Positions 52,233 to 60,980 of a stretch of 64,000 nucleotides of DNA are shown in pieces. The notes under the pieces were generated by a model. It saw only the letters and a list, made by a program, of their open reading frames with translations, had not been told where the DNA came from and made no database searches. The DNA is from Natrialba sp. SSL1 (GTDB taxonomy: Archaea; Halobacteriota; Halobacteria; Halobacteriales; Natrialbaceae). Every line of letters starts with the position of its first letter. The first letter of the stretch is position 1. A program made the translations under genes and the position numbers. The DNA lies in assembly GCF_001861355.1 (NCBI RefSeq), contig NZ_MASN01000048.1:27281-91280 (forward strand), read 5' to 3'.

Positions 52233-52630
52233 GATCATTGAATCAATGACTCATAAATCCATGTCAGACACTTAGTTGTGTTTCTCTCAATCTGATTTTG
52301 GTGGATATCGTTACCTGAGTGGCTGAGCGTTATGATTCTCTCTTTTCCGAGGACTATCTTTGAATCATTAACTCACAGACCCATTGATTCACAACGTCAG
52401 AATTTCACTGATTCATTGATTCAATAATTTCGTGAGACGGGTCTGGTGTTCCTGAGTTCTCTATTCAATGATTCAGCTACTCACTTATTCAGTGACTCAA
52501 TGATTCCATGAGTCAGTGAATCGACTCCCTCCATGGTGGTAGTGCTACCGTGGATCATGGGTTCATTAACTCATAACTTCCAGAAGTCAACACTTCATTG
52601 AATCTGTGACTCTATGATTCATTGATTCAA
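52233..52630. repeat. TGATTCA/TGACTCA iteron array, candidate centromere
   Basis: At least twenty 7-base units of TGATTCA, TGAATCA or TGACTCA and their complements occur in about 400 bp, several in tandem at 8-bp spacing (for example CACTGATTCATTGATTCAAT at 52408-52427). They begin next to the parA start and reach the stop of the recombinase gene. Bacterial plasmid pSM19035 uses tandem heptads bound by the ribbon-helix-helix protein omega with a ParA; this array is analogous in layout. Confidence 0.75.
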
Positions 52631-52678
52631 ATATCAACTGAGGACAGACATCTGGAATGGCTTGACAGATGGGTAACG

Positions 52679-53986
52679 TCAAGTTCTCTCTCCAAAGGCT
52701 GCGTTAAGTTGATCCTGCATGAACTCTCGTCGGACTTGACGAGAACGCGAGTCAGATAGGTAATTTTGCATCACTACCTGAGGATCGCTACTACCTTGCT
52801 CTGCAGCGATTTCGTTGATACCTTCGAGAACGCCTTCGAGGACTGCAGTATAGGTATCGTACCAGAAGCGACGACAGAGCTGAGGACTCGGACGCTCTCC
52901 CTCGATTCTCACAGGGAGATCGGCTTTCGACGCCAAATCTTGGAACCAGTTCCGGATTGTATCTCGTGTTACGTACGGTGTTTCTCCCTGTGATGAGGGG
53001 AACAGATACCCAGTCCACGTTTCGTCGTCCGCTAGCTCGTCGATTCGGGAGTCGAACACGTCCATTCCGTACAGGAGAGACACCTCACCGGGCCCGTTCT
53101 TGCGGCTCTCGAACGTGATGAAGGGGATGTCGTCTCCGGGAACATCACGGTGGAACTGTGAGACGTGGAGTGCGGCGACCTCACTCGCTCGAAGTCCCCA
53201 GCCAGCTAGTGCTACTACGAGCAGCTGTTCTTGTGTTGTCTCCGACGTCTGCATTAGCTTCCGAATATGGTTTGCTGAAAGGGAAGGTGTCGGGGATTCC
53301 TCTACTTCCCACTTGAATTCGTCGTAGAGGCCGCTGGCAGGGTTCATCGAGGTAACTCGCCGACCGACCAGATGCTGATACCAGGCGTCGACGACGCGCC
53401 GCACACGCTGGAGAGTCTGGGCACTGTACTTGTCCTCGGTTCCCTCGTTCAACCAGTCGAACGCTGCATAGACCGCGTCAACGGCTTCGTAGGCTGGATT
53501 CTCTTGACCTCGTAGAATTGGTGTAAGGAGGTCGCCCGTTCCATTTGCCTCTTGGTAAGCACGGACGTAGAGATTCAGCCGCGTTCGCATTGCTTCGATA
53601 GACGACGATGCCAGACTGTACCGTGATTTTCGTCGGTTGAGGAACTGTTCGAGGGCGTCGATTGTTGCCTCGTCCGTTGTTGCCCATGTGTAGCCTTCTT
53701 TATTGTCTCCAAGCCCGAGGTCCTCGTTCCAGAAATCTCCGAACGAGCGGTCATGATGGCGACGGAGAGCCGCAAGGAATGATCGTGCATTGTGATTCTG
53801 AAACCACTGGTGGGTCGGTTTCTCGCCTCTCGGATCGATACCCTCTGCTTCGAGACAGGGTGCGATCTCGTCCCAGTACAGGTCCGTGAAGTCCTCGAGC
53901 GAACACGAGGTCCATCGAACACCATCGAATGATAGTGCCTGCTCAACGTTGCTCTCGCTCTCCTGTTCGGCATCTGATCGACTCAT
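52679..53986 (-). CDS. Tyrosine recombinase (XerC/D-like)
   Basis: This encodes 435 residues. A SAM-like N-terminal core-binding domain is followed by the catalytic residues: Arg in GLRASEVAAL (about 264), Lys in ESRKNG (about 291), Arg in PQLCRRFW (about 370; the usual His is absent) and the nucleophile Tyr in MQNYLSDSR (about 409). Such plasmid enzymes resolve multimers or integrate DNA. It lies next to the iteron array on the same strand as parA, so it probably belongs to the stability module. No attachment site was identified. Confidence 0.8.
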   Translation of the reverse strand: MSRSDAEQESESNVEQALSFDGVRWTSCSLEDFTDLYWDEIAPCLEAEGIDPRGEKPTHQWFQNHNARSFLAALRRHHDRSFGDFWNEDLGLGDNKEGYTWATTDEATIDALEQFLNRRKSRYSLASSSIEAMRTRLNLYVRAYQEANGTGDLLTPILRGQENPAYEAVDAVYAAFDWLNEGTEDKYSAQTLQRVRRVVDAWYQHLVGRRVTSMNPASGLYDEFKWEVEESPTPSLSANHIRKLMQTSETTQEQLLVVALAGWGLRASEVAALHVSQFHRDVPGDDIPFITFESRKNGPGEVSLLYGMDVFDSRIDELADDETWTGYLFPSSQGETPYVTRDTIRNWFQDLASKADLPVRIEGERPSPQLCRRFWYDTYTAVLEGVLEGINEIAAEQGSSDPQVVMQNYLSDSRSRQVRREFMQDQLNAAFGERT

Positions 53987-54422
53987 TGTAACGATCTCTG
54001 GGTGATTCGACCATCCGAAATTGGATTGATGTAGAATTCGGATAGAAGCCTGGTCACGGTCCAGTATGATTGTTCTAAGAGTGGCATTTTGGAGCAGTTC
54101 AGCAGTTCAGTTGGATTCTTTATTAGTCTATGGGTTTTGCTGACCGAGAGAGTCAGCCGAACCCACGACAATTTGGGCGAGAAAATGTTCTTATCGGATA
54201 AACTGTATGGCGCTATACCCTTTCCGCAGCGGTTGCGATGCGAATGCCGGTCAAAACGTTCACGAAAACGCGACAATCTCCGTCGAAAGCGGGTCATGAC
54301 TGGTCGAAAATACTTCTCAAACACATCAAAAAAGTGATTTCCAGACCGAACGTCCAAAATAAGGTCGAAAACAGCGCCGCTACCTACAGATATCTCTCAC
54401 GAGATGCAAACCAGAACGCGAA
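53987..54422. other. Intergenic stretch
   Basis: About 435 bp of lower GC content without a supported gene. Short open frames are not protein-like, and nothing resembles an RNA gene. Confidence 0.4.
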
Positions 54423-54572
54423 TTAAATGAGTGTGATCAGCTCTTCACCGAGCCACTCGAGAAATCTGGAGAGGGTGATACGGGGTTTCTTTCTCGTTTC
54501 AATCACCCCAATCCGCTCCTGGGCGAGAAAGTCAACCAGTAGCCACAGATTATATACGATGCAGCCAAATGG
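54423..54572 (-). pseudogene. C-terminal fragment of an IS4-type transposase
   Basis: The frame reads FGCIVYNLWLLVDFLAQERI, then ETRKKPRITLSRFLEWLGEE, to a TAA stop. This is the C-terminal end of ISH-type transposases. The frame upstream decays within about 30 codons. The next 300 bp to the ISH3-like element hold no further gene I can support. Confidence 0.55.
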
Positions 54573-54855
54573 GCTCTGGTGAATCGCCAGATAGCGTCGA
54601 GTTGATCCGTCAGAACTAGGGAGTTGAAGCGGGAAACGGCGGATGGTCTATGTCCAAAGTTTCCCGTTCACTGGAAAAGTCGGTACTTCCCGAAGGTCGC
54701 TTCGTGAGCTGTGCTGAGTCATGGGAAACTGGAGCAAACGCTGGTGTGGTAGCTGAGTGAAGGACAAAATAGAGTTCACAGGTGAAGGAACCCGCGGTAA
54801 GAAGGCTAAATCCGCTGTTCTAGACGAATGCTGTTGCTCACCAGACCTTGCCCAA

Positions 54856-54883
54856 GGCCGCGGGCTGGCGTCAGCCCGCGGCC
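54856..54883. terminator. Strong GC hairpin at the end of the ISH3-like gene
   Basis: GGCCGCGGGCTG and CAGCCCGCGGCC form a perfect 12-bp stem with a 4-base loop. The transposase stop lies inside it, so it may end transcription or mark the element end. Confidence 0.5.
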
Positions 54884-56059
54884 GATGCGTACGCTTCTGG
54901 CACACCGACGCCGTTCATCTCAATCTCCCATGTTCGCTCTAACTCTTCCTCTAACGCGTGTCTGATCCAGTCAGAGAAGGTCTTGAACGTGAATTCCTCG
55001 GGCAGGTCGCGCCCGCCCCGCCGTGGGCGGGCGACGACCGCCCATCGAAGCACAAGCCAGAGGTTCTCCAACAGGAATCCAACCAGAACGAACGCAAAGC
55101 GGATGATTGGGTCTTGTGTCGTCGTTACCACCCGTGCTTGGCGGAATACACGGTAGCTTGTCTCGATTGCTGACCGTTTTCGGTAGAGTCGTTCGACTTG
55201 CTTCGGCGTGCGATCGGCCAGATCGCACGCCACATAACCTCGAACGACTTCGCCGCTTTTCCCGCGGTCTCCGGCGTGATAGGAGACAGCGACCGCGAGC
55301 GGGAATTCCAGTTCCCGCTCGCGGCCTTTGTACATCCGATACTTTGTACATCCGATAGGTCGTCATGTACGAGCAGTGCGTATCCAGCTTCTTCCTCATG
55401 CGCTTGCCCTTCTTTTGGACGGGTACGACAGTCGCAGCAATCTCCCGCGAACGGCGCAGGATACGTTCGTTGTAGAAGCCACGATCTGCCAAGAGAAGGT
55501 CTATCTCGAAGGGATAGGCTTCGACGCGGTCGAGAACGCGCTCGACCGCGTCGGCTTCCTTCTCATCGCTCCGGACGTACGTCATGGCCAACGTCACCGG
55601 CTTCCCGTTCGAGACGAGATACGCGGTACAGTACCGGTGACACGTCGTTGTTCCGTCTTTCGCGTGCATGCGACAGAGTTCACCTTCTTCATCGGCGTAC
55701 GTTCCATGATAGGGGTTATCGACGAAGTCGATGGAGACGATCCTCGACCGGTCAGGGTCGAGGATCGTCATCGCTAACTGCATGAGAAGGCGGTTACCAA
55801 CCCGCTCAAGCCACTCCCGGTTGAGCGTATGGAGCCAGTCCATGACAGTATCATCACAGGGGGCGTTGTCGTTGTCCTTGCACGTCTCCCAGATGGACGT
55901 CTGGTTGACCGCTGCAAGAACCACGACAGCCCAGATCTCGCCGGGATCGAGGGGCGAGCCCTCGATTCCCGGCAGCGGGAGCTGACAGATGACGTTTTTC
56001 GCTAAGTCTTTGACGTCCGAATCCGAAAGAACATCGTCTGGTTGAGGTATGGTGAACAC
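54871..56059 (-). pseudogene. ISH3-family transposase, frameshifted
   Basis: The N-terminal part (MFTIPQPDDVLSDSDVKDLA; ILDPDRSRIVSIDFVDNPYH; DLLLADRGFYNERILRRS) and the C-terminal part (GRERELEFPLAVAVSYHAGD; QVERLYRKRSAIETSYRVFR; FAFVLVGFLLENLWLVLRW) together make one DDE transposase of about 390 residues. They lie in different frames, separated by a 16-bp tandem duplication at 55326-55357. Removing one repeat restores the frame, so inactivation was recent. Confidence 0.85.
55326..55357. repeat. 16-bp tandem duplication that breaks the ISH3-like transposase
   Basis: CTTTGTACATCCGATA occurs twice in direct contact (55326-55341 and 55342-55357). The extra copy adds 16 bp, one more than a multiple of three, and shifts the frame. 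Confidence 0.9.
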
Positions 56060-56121
56060 ATTCTCTCAACCGGACATTCTCCCAATCAGAGCAACGCTTT
56101 AGCTTCGGCTCTCACATCGGT

Positions 56122-56223
56122 CGGGAAGTACCGAAAATTCCGGAGTTCGTGCATTACTACAACCACCAAAGACCGCATCAAGCTCTCGACGAAAAAACGC
56201 CGGTGGAGACGATCCAGAACTAG
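56122..56223 (+). pseudogene. C-terminal fragment of an integrase-core transposase
   Basis: The frame reads VPKIPEFVHYYNHQRPHQAL, then DEKTPVETIQN, to a TAG. HYYNHQRPHQAL is the conserved end of rve-type integrase-core transposases. No upstream part remains, so it is a terminal scrap next to the broken ISH3-like element. Confidence 0.7.
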
Positions 56224-56335
56224 ATCGTGCCGTCCACCGATGCTGTTAGCTATTATACTGTACCTAGACAGAATGTCTATTAAAAGCTAATGTTCAAAGG
56301 TTTTATCTTATATGAACATACATTATAGAGTGGTT

Positions 56336-57346
56336 ATGAAACGCCGAACGATTTTGACTGCCCTTGGCGCATCAGCTACTGGAATAATGGGAACGGTTGC
56401 TACAGCTAACAGCAAAAATGAATCAGACGGTCGTGACGATATTGGGAGTGTAGATAATGAGCAAGTGCTTCCAATTAAAGCAGAAGGTAGAATGATTCAT
56501 AGATTTAAACCCGTTTCTGATGATAACGATCTCTATCAACATCAGAAGAGATTCATCAGTGATGATCTGATGGAGCGATACGGCCGCCGCACACTGGAAT
56601 ACGAAACAGAATACGTTGGTGAAGAATGGGTTCCTCAAAATGAAAAAGAAGATAGCACTGAACAAGATACAATTGTCACCCAAAGAGATGGTATAGAACG
56701 GACACTTGGTTCTGTCGAAGAACACCGGGTTTCAGAGGAACGACTTCGACAGAACCGCAATGAGGTAGCAACTAGTAGTATTAGCATTGGTGATGTCCCG
56801 CTATATCATTACGCATCTGAGTCCGATGCTGATGATGGTTCTATATTTGATAGGCAGGCACCTATTAATGTCGTCTGGGAGGATTATAATACTGAAGTAG
56901 TTCAAAGTAATATGGAACTTGGTACTGGAATGAGTGACGAGTGGGATAATACAGTTCCTACTGATTATGTCGCCCAATCTCCCCGATATGCACCTTGTCC
57001 AAATACTGATACAGTCTACAGTACAGATGGAGATATACAAAAAAATGAGGGCACTGACTGCAGCCTACTTCCTAATAGTTTAACACAATATCACATTCGT
57101 ATGTACTCGTTTGAAGAATCAGACATTGGTTCATTTGGACAGGTTCACTGGGACCCGTGTGATCACAATCAGGACTGGGTACCAGGGGGAGACGACGACG
57201 ACCCATGGAATTATACAGAGGCCCGAGAAGAAGTGGCATCTGCTTGGGAAGGGATTGCCGATGTTGAGGAATATGACCTCGGGAATGATGTGGGAATCCA
57301 CGCGCCAGAGGATACGCACGACGGGGAAGTTGCATATATCTATTAG
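56336..57346 (+). CDS. Tat-exported secreted protein of unknown function
   Basis: This encodes 336 residues. The start at ATG 56336 gives a Tat signal (MKRRTILTALGASATGIMGT, then VATANS) with the twin arginine. The mature protein is acidic with few cysteines near the C-terminus (CPNTD, TDCSLL, DPCDHNQ). The sequence is notably AT-rich compared with plasmid-core genes. An AT-rich gene for a small membrane protein follows 66 bp later. The layout of a Tat-secreted protein plus a membrane protein recalls halocin precursors with immunity functions, but no homology is visible and this is conjecture. Confidence 0.7.
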   Translation: MKRRTILTALGASATGIMGTVATANSKNESDGRDDIGSVDNEQVLPIKAEGRMIHRFKPVSDDNDLYQHQKRFISDDLMERYGRRTLEYETEYVGEEWVPQNEKEDSTEQDTIVTQRDGIERTLGSVEEHRVSEERLRQNRNEVATSSISIGDVPLYHYASESDADDGSIFDRQAPINVVWEDYNTEVVQSNMELGTGMSDEWDNTVPTDYVAQSPRYAPCPNTDTVYSTDGDIQKNEGTDCSLLPNSLTQYHIRMYSFEESDIGSFGQVHWDPCDHNQDWVPGGDDDDPWNYTEAREEVASAWEGIADVEEYDLGNDVGIHAPEDTHDGEVAYIY

Positions 57347-57412
57347 AGGATTTCCGATTTCTACCTCATCACCCCTAATTTTATTCACCCTCATTCCATA
57401 GGTATTGTCACT

Positions 57413-57784
57413 ATGGTACCAACGAAAGTTATAATATCACTAGTAGTCGGAATTCTCAATGTTTTAATAATATACGGCAATGCAGTATTTTTCCTATCAC
57501 TAAACCTAACAACGGAAATACACAGACACATTATTGCAGTTTTGTCACTTGTTGTGATTACATCATTACCTGTCTATCTATTTCTTCGCTGGAGACTTTT
57601 AACACCACTTCTCGTACCAGCATATCTTACAGCGGGTAGTCTTCGTGACAATATTTCGAATGCACCAGAGGATTTTACAGGGTTCGTATTCGCTCCGTTT
57701 ATGTGGGGAGGTGCTTTTCTTGTTATACTTGTCCTTGTAGTTACTGAATTTGGACTCCGATCGGTCTTTTCATCTTATCAGTGA
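57413..57784 (+). CDS. Small integral membrane protein
   Basis: This 123-residue protein has four hydrophobic segments: VIISLVVGILNVLIIYGNAV, IIAVLSLVVITSLPVYLFL, LLTPLLVPAYLTAGSL (weaker) and FMWGGAFLVILVLVVTEFGL. It is AT-rich like the preceding secreted-protein gene, and the two probably arrived together. The family is not recognised; immunity or export support for its neighbour is a guess from position only. Confidence 0.6.
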   Translation: MVPTKVIISLVVGILNVLIIYGNAVFFLSLNLTTEIHRHIIAVLSLVVITSLPVYLFLRWRLLTPLLVPAYLTAGSLRDNISNAPEDFTGFVFAPFMWGGAFLVILVLVVTEFGLRSVFSSYQ

Positions 57785-57791
57785 TGGGTTT

Positions 57792-58012
57792 TGTTTAGAC
57801 GCATAGATTAAACCGTTTCAGGTCCTCTTACCGGACCGACATAATATTATCATACTCTTCCAGACGAAAATATGCTGGCCGTTCCCGACTTCAGCCGAGG
57901 TTTTGCGCTACATGGCTTGTTTGATCCCAGTAGAGCGAATGAGATGACAGTAGTCACTACCCCATCAAACGCGCATTTGGTCCTCAAGCGCCCGATTTCG
58001 AGCGTCTAAACA
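57792..58012. mobile_element. Possible MITE bounded by 11-bp inverted repeats
   Basis: TGTTTAGACGC (57792-57802) and GCGTCTAAACA (58002-58012) form a perfect 11-bp inverted repeat about 220 bp apart, with no gene between. Outside the right arm is GGGCC and outside the left GGGTTT, so the ends may extend a little as GGCCCTGTTTAGACGC. No clear target duplication is seen. A non-autonomous relative of an insertion sequence is likely. Confidence 0.4.
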
Positions 58013-58137
58013 GGGCCGGTAAAATGAGGAATTATTACTGTAGCTCGTGACGCACATACCCCGATCTGGGCGAATAAACCCCGGAAGTAGTGCGCAAAGC
58101 CGTCTAGACTTTGCTTCCGGTACTCTCAATTGATAGT

Positions 58138-59256
58138 GTTTAAGGAAAACATTTACCGATAAACGTAGTAGAGTCGGTAATGGGTCGGCTCGACGAGATT
58201 ACGCTTGAGGAACTCTACGAGCTCAAAGAGGAGATTGACGAGGGGAAGCCGCGAGAACGCGTTCTCGCGGCGATCGGGCGCAAGCAGGGCGATCAACTCG
58301 ATACGTTGGCTGAACGGCATGGCGTCGTTGAGAAAACGATCCGTAACTGGCTCGATCGGTTCGAGAAAGAACCGATCGAGCAAGCTCCCTACGACGCTCC
58401 TCGACCAGGAGGCCCAGCAAAGATCGAGGGAGAAGAGCGTGAACAGCTGTTCGAACAGTTGCAACAGCCGCCGACCGAACTCGGCTACGACCAACAAGCG
58501 TGGTCAGCGAAACTCCTACTTCACCACGTCAAAGAGGAGTATGGCGTCGAATACCACGAGAACTACGCCTACGAATTGTTGAGAGAGGCCGGGCTGTCCT
58601 TGCGGACAGCACGGCCTCAACACCACGAGGCTAACCCTGAGGAGAAGGCCGAGTTCCAAGAGACAGTCGAAAAAAACGGCCCGAACTGAGCGAGAAAACC
58701 GTCGTTGTCGTCGATCAATTTACCAAGCACGTCGGAACTGTCCAGCGGCGTGGCTGGTACCCAATCGGTTCAGATCCGACGATAGAGACAGCAACGTCCT
58801 GGGAGTCGGTGACAGTGCTGGGCGCTGTCACCGACGACGGTGACAGCTTCTACTGCTGGACAGAGGAGAACTTGACCAGATTTCACGGGATTCGGCTGTT
58901 AGAGGCGCTGAAAGACAAGTTTGGTGAGGAGTTAGTGGTGTTCCTGGATCGAGCGGGCTACTTCTACGCGAGGGATCTCTGGGAACACGTGAGCGGAGAG
59001 CACGAGACCGAAACTGTCGGAGACAGTTCGGTCTCGTGCGTGCGCGGGGACAATCTCGAAGTGTGGTACTTCCCGTCGAAACTCCCCGAGTTGAACGCTG
59101 TCGAAGGGTGCTGGGACCAACTGCAAGAGTGGTTCAAGTACCGCCTTATGCCAGATCTCTCAACGCTGAAAGACTACATTCCACGAGGACTGAGCTCAAT
59201 CACCGAACCAAACATCTGGCCGTATCTTACTGGCAAAGATTCGTCTTAATCACTAT
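58138..59256 (+). mobile_element. IS630-family insertion sequence
   Basis: The 1.1-kb element has ends GTGTTTAAG (58138) and CTTAATCAC (59248-59256), imperfect inverted repeats, each flanked by TA as expected of IS630-type insertion. It carries a two-frame transposase. The length is normal for the family. Confidence 0.6.
58180..59249 (+). CDS. IS630-family transposase expressed by putative -1 frameshift
   Basis: The first frame (58180-58689) has the helix-turn-helix part (DTLAERHGVVEKTIRNWLDR) and LSLRTARPQHHEANPEEKAE. The second frame begins before 58690 and runs to 59249, with VVVVDQFTKHVGTVQRRGWY, FLDRAGYFYARDLWEH and LPELNAVEGCWDQLQEWFKY, the DDE catalytic part. The frames overlap at A-AAA-AAC (58671-58677), a classic slippery heptamer; a -1 shift there gives KKRPELSEKTVVVV and joins the domains. 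The reading is thus likely a programmed frameshift rather than a mutation. Confidence 0.7.
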
Positions 59257-59373
59257 GAGCCAGTGGCTACTTTGATGGGCCCTTGCTACTGGTCTCGGCG
59301 TCGTGCGTCTCATCATCAGCGTCAGTGTCTGACTGATGTTGCAACAGCTCAAACGGACCACGAATGAGGTCGA

Positions 59374-59661
59374 TCATCCGTCGAGCAACTCACCAACGTA
59401 CTGATTTTCCCACTCTCGTCGTGCTTCAATCTCGCGTTGGCCACGTCGGGTAACGCTGTAGAAGTTCGTCCGACGATCTGCTTCCCCTTTCTCGACGAGA
59501 CCTTTATCGACGAGCGTATCGAGGTTCGGATAGAGTCGCCCATGATGAATCTCTTTCTCGTAGTAATCCTCAAGTTCGTCTTTGATCGCGAGTCCATGAG
59601 GATCATCTTGTCCAGCGATTGCATAGAGAAGGTCCCGTTGAAAGCCAGTGAGATCGTACAT
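59374..59661 (-). CDS. PadR-like winged-helix regulator, second copy
   Basis: This 95-residue protein opens MYDLTGFQRDLLYAIAGQDD and contains HGRLYPNLDTLVDKGLVEKG, near-identical to the copy at 33181-33456 over the DNA-binding helix. It lies about 55 bp downstream of the acidic gene at 59718 on the same strand, so the two may be co-transcribed. Target and effector are unknown. Confidence 0.8.
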   Translation of the reverse strand: MYDLTGFQRDLLYAIAGQDDPHGLAIKDELEDYYEKEIHHGRLYPNLDTLVDKGLVEKGEADRRTNFYSVTRRGQREIEARREWENQYVGELLDG

Positions 59662-59717
59662 ATACTCTAATTGAGGGGGTTAGTTGTTAAAAACGTCGAT
59701 GTTTCTAGGTGAATAAC

Positions 59718-60023
59718 TCAGGACACCGGAGACAGATCACTCCCAGCTGTTTCGTCGATCTGGTCGATAACTCTCGTGATCAGACCATGTGGATGATTGA
59801 TACCACCACTTGGATCGTGATCAAGGACGGTTACCTCGAGAGCATCAGCGCTCTGGATATCACCGGTATTCACGTCGACGTTGAGAATCGATCGGGCGTA
59901 GATGATGAGCACGCGCTGGTCAGAGACGGTCAAAAATTCGATATCGAGTGCTGACAATGCCGATAGAAGGTCGACACTTGACGCCGCATGGTATTGTTTC
60001 TCTGTCTGTTCGCTATCAGCCAT
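59718..60023 (-). CDS. Small acidic protein upstream of the PadR regulator, beside IR5
   Basis: This encodes 101 residues from ATG 60023 (MADSEQTEKQYHAASSVDLL). Strand-rich segments are DIEFLTVSDQRVLIIYARSI and DALEVTVLDHDPSGGINHPH. IR5 lies 49 bp upstream of the start, so this gene is a candidate member of the IR regulon. There is no recognised domain, and no similarity to the small beta-rich protein beside the other PadR copy is clear. Confidence 0.5.
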   Translation of the reverse strand: MADSEQTEKQYHAASSVDLLSALSALDIEFLTVSDQRVLIIYARSILNVDVNTGDIQSADALEVTVLDHDPSGGINHPHGLITRVIDQIDETAGSDLSPVS

Positions 60024-60072
60024 TAGTCTTTCCACTACATGCTACCCGAAAATTCTACGGATCAGTCGCTCG

Positions 60073-60112
60073 TTAACCAACAGACACCTCCTGGCGGCCG
60101 CCCGTTGGTTAA
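60073..60112. promoter_or_regulatory. Inverted repeat IR5 (TTAACCAAC-N22-GTTGGTTAA)
   Basis: Arms are at 60073-60081 and 60104-60112 with a 22-bp spacer. It lies upstream of the acidic gene at 59718-60023 and downstream of the PhiH1-like repressor gene on the same strand. Confidence 0.65.
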
Positions 60113-60236
60113 TTCGCAGCATCGGTGTCGACCAAAGGGTGAGAACTGTCTCTCAACATGAGATCTTCATTGGGCTCAGAAGATCTTTTCAAACACGGCC
60201 TGTGAGATATTTCGGTCTTTTCGAGGATCGGACCGG

Positions 60237-60512
60237 TCAGGTGTTTGCAAGCAAATCCTCGAAATTCTCGTTCTCATCGTATTGTTCTCGGTACCGCAGT
60301 GCTCGTTTCCCAAGCGATGTAATTTCATAGAGCCCAGAGCGATCAGCAGGACCAACTTTCTGGACGAGTTCATAGTCTGAGAGTACTGGAAGGCGGGTAT
60401 TGATATTCTGCCGTGATTTGTTCGTATGATGCGCAAGATTTGTTGCTACGTTTCGACCAGTCTCCTCGAGTGCTTCGAGGATGAGAAAGTCTGTTGGCTG
60501 TCGCAGTTTCAT
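60237..60512 (-). CDS. PhiH1-like winged-helix repressor, second copy
   Basis: This 91-residue protein opens MKLRQPTDFLILEALEETGR and contains NLAHHTNKSRQNINTRLPVL, then DYELVQKVGPADRSGLYEIT, closely similar to 10783-11130 but without the low-complexity tail. The family includes the phage PhiH1 repressor. It is likely a dimeric autorepressor; whether it acts at the IR sites is not known. Confidence 0.8.
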   Translation of the reverse strand: MKLRQPTDFLILEALEETGRNVATNLAHHTNKSRQNINTRLPVLSDYELVQKVGPADRSGLYEITSLGKRALRYREQYDENENFEDLLANT

Positions 60513-60713
60513 TTCAACCCCCAGTCATGAGTTACGATGATGACAAAATATCTTTGTTGGCCATTGTATACGATGGCAGTTATTTCCACAGACGAACTTG
60601 TGTAGAATTGTGTTTTTATTTCCCGACAGCAGTGAAGGAGAGTCAGTACAAAAAGAGCCGGCGTCGGCCTTGTAGTTGACAACTGGTAGCCACTGACTGT
60701 TCTGTCTTCAGTT

Positions 60714-60980
60714 ATGATCGAACCCCAAACCCATCATCCGACCAGTAACAGCACAGCAACCGAGACGGTATTCGTTGTATCGTTTACAGAACACACTGCC
60801 AGCCAAGCGCGACGCATCCGATACGTCAAACACCAAGGCAAATCGCAGTTCTGGCGCATCGACGAATCGCGCCACGACGGCAGCTGGCAGGTCGATACTG
60901 TTGACCCGATCGAGAACCTGCAGTGCCAGCAGCCAGATATCACGGATGCGCTAGCCCCAAAGGCGGAATCGGCAGTATGA
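60714..60980 (+). CDS. Small hypothetical protein coupled to an HNH-like gene
   Basis: This encodes 88 residues (MIEPQTHHPTSNSTATETVF). The middle VVSFTEHTASQARRIRYVKH and FWRIDESRHDGSWQVDTVDP is beta-rich. The stop overlaps the next start as ATGA, so the two genes are translationally coupled. The function is unknown. Confidence 0.6.
   Translation: MIEPQTHHPTSNSTATETVFVVSFTEHTASQARRIRYVKHQGKSQFWRIDESRHDGSWQVDTVDPIENLQCQQPDITDALAPKAESAV

Noticed and set aside
52233..52630. CRISPR array
   Set aside because: The repeats are 7-8 bp units without constant spacers and lie next to parA, so an iteron centromere fits better.
54757..54942. Plus-strand 61-codon frame
   Set aside because: It runs across a GC hairpin and antisense to the transposase end; no motif or promoter.
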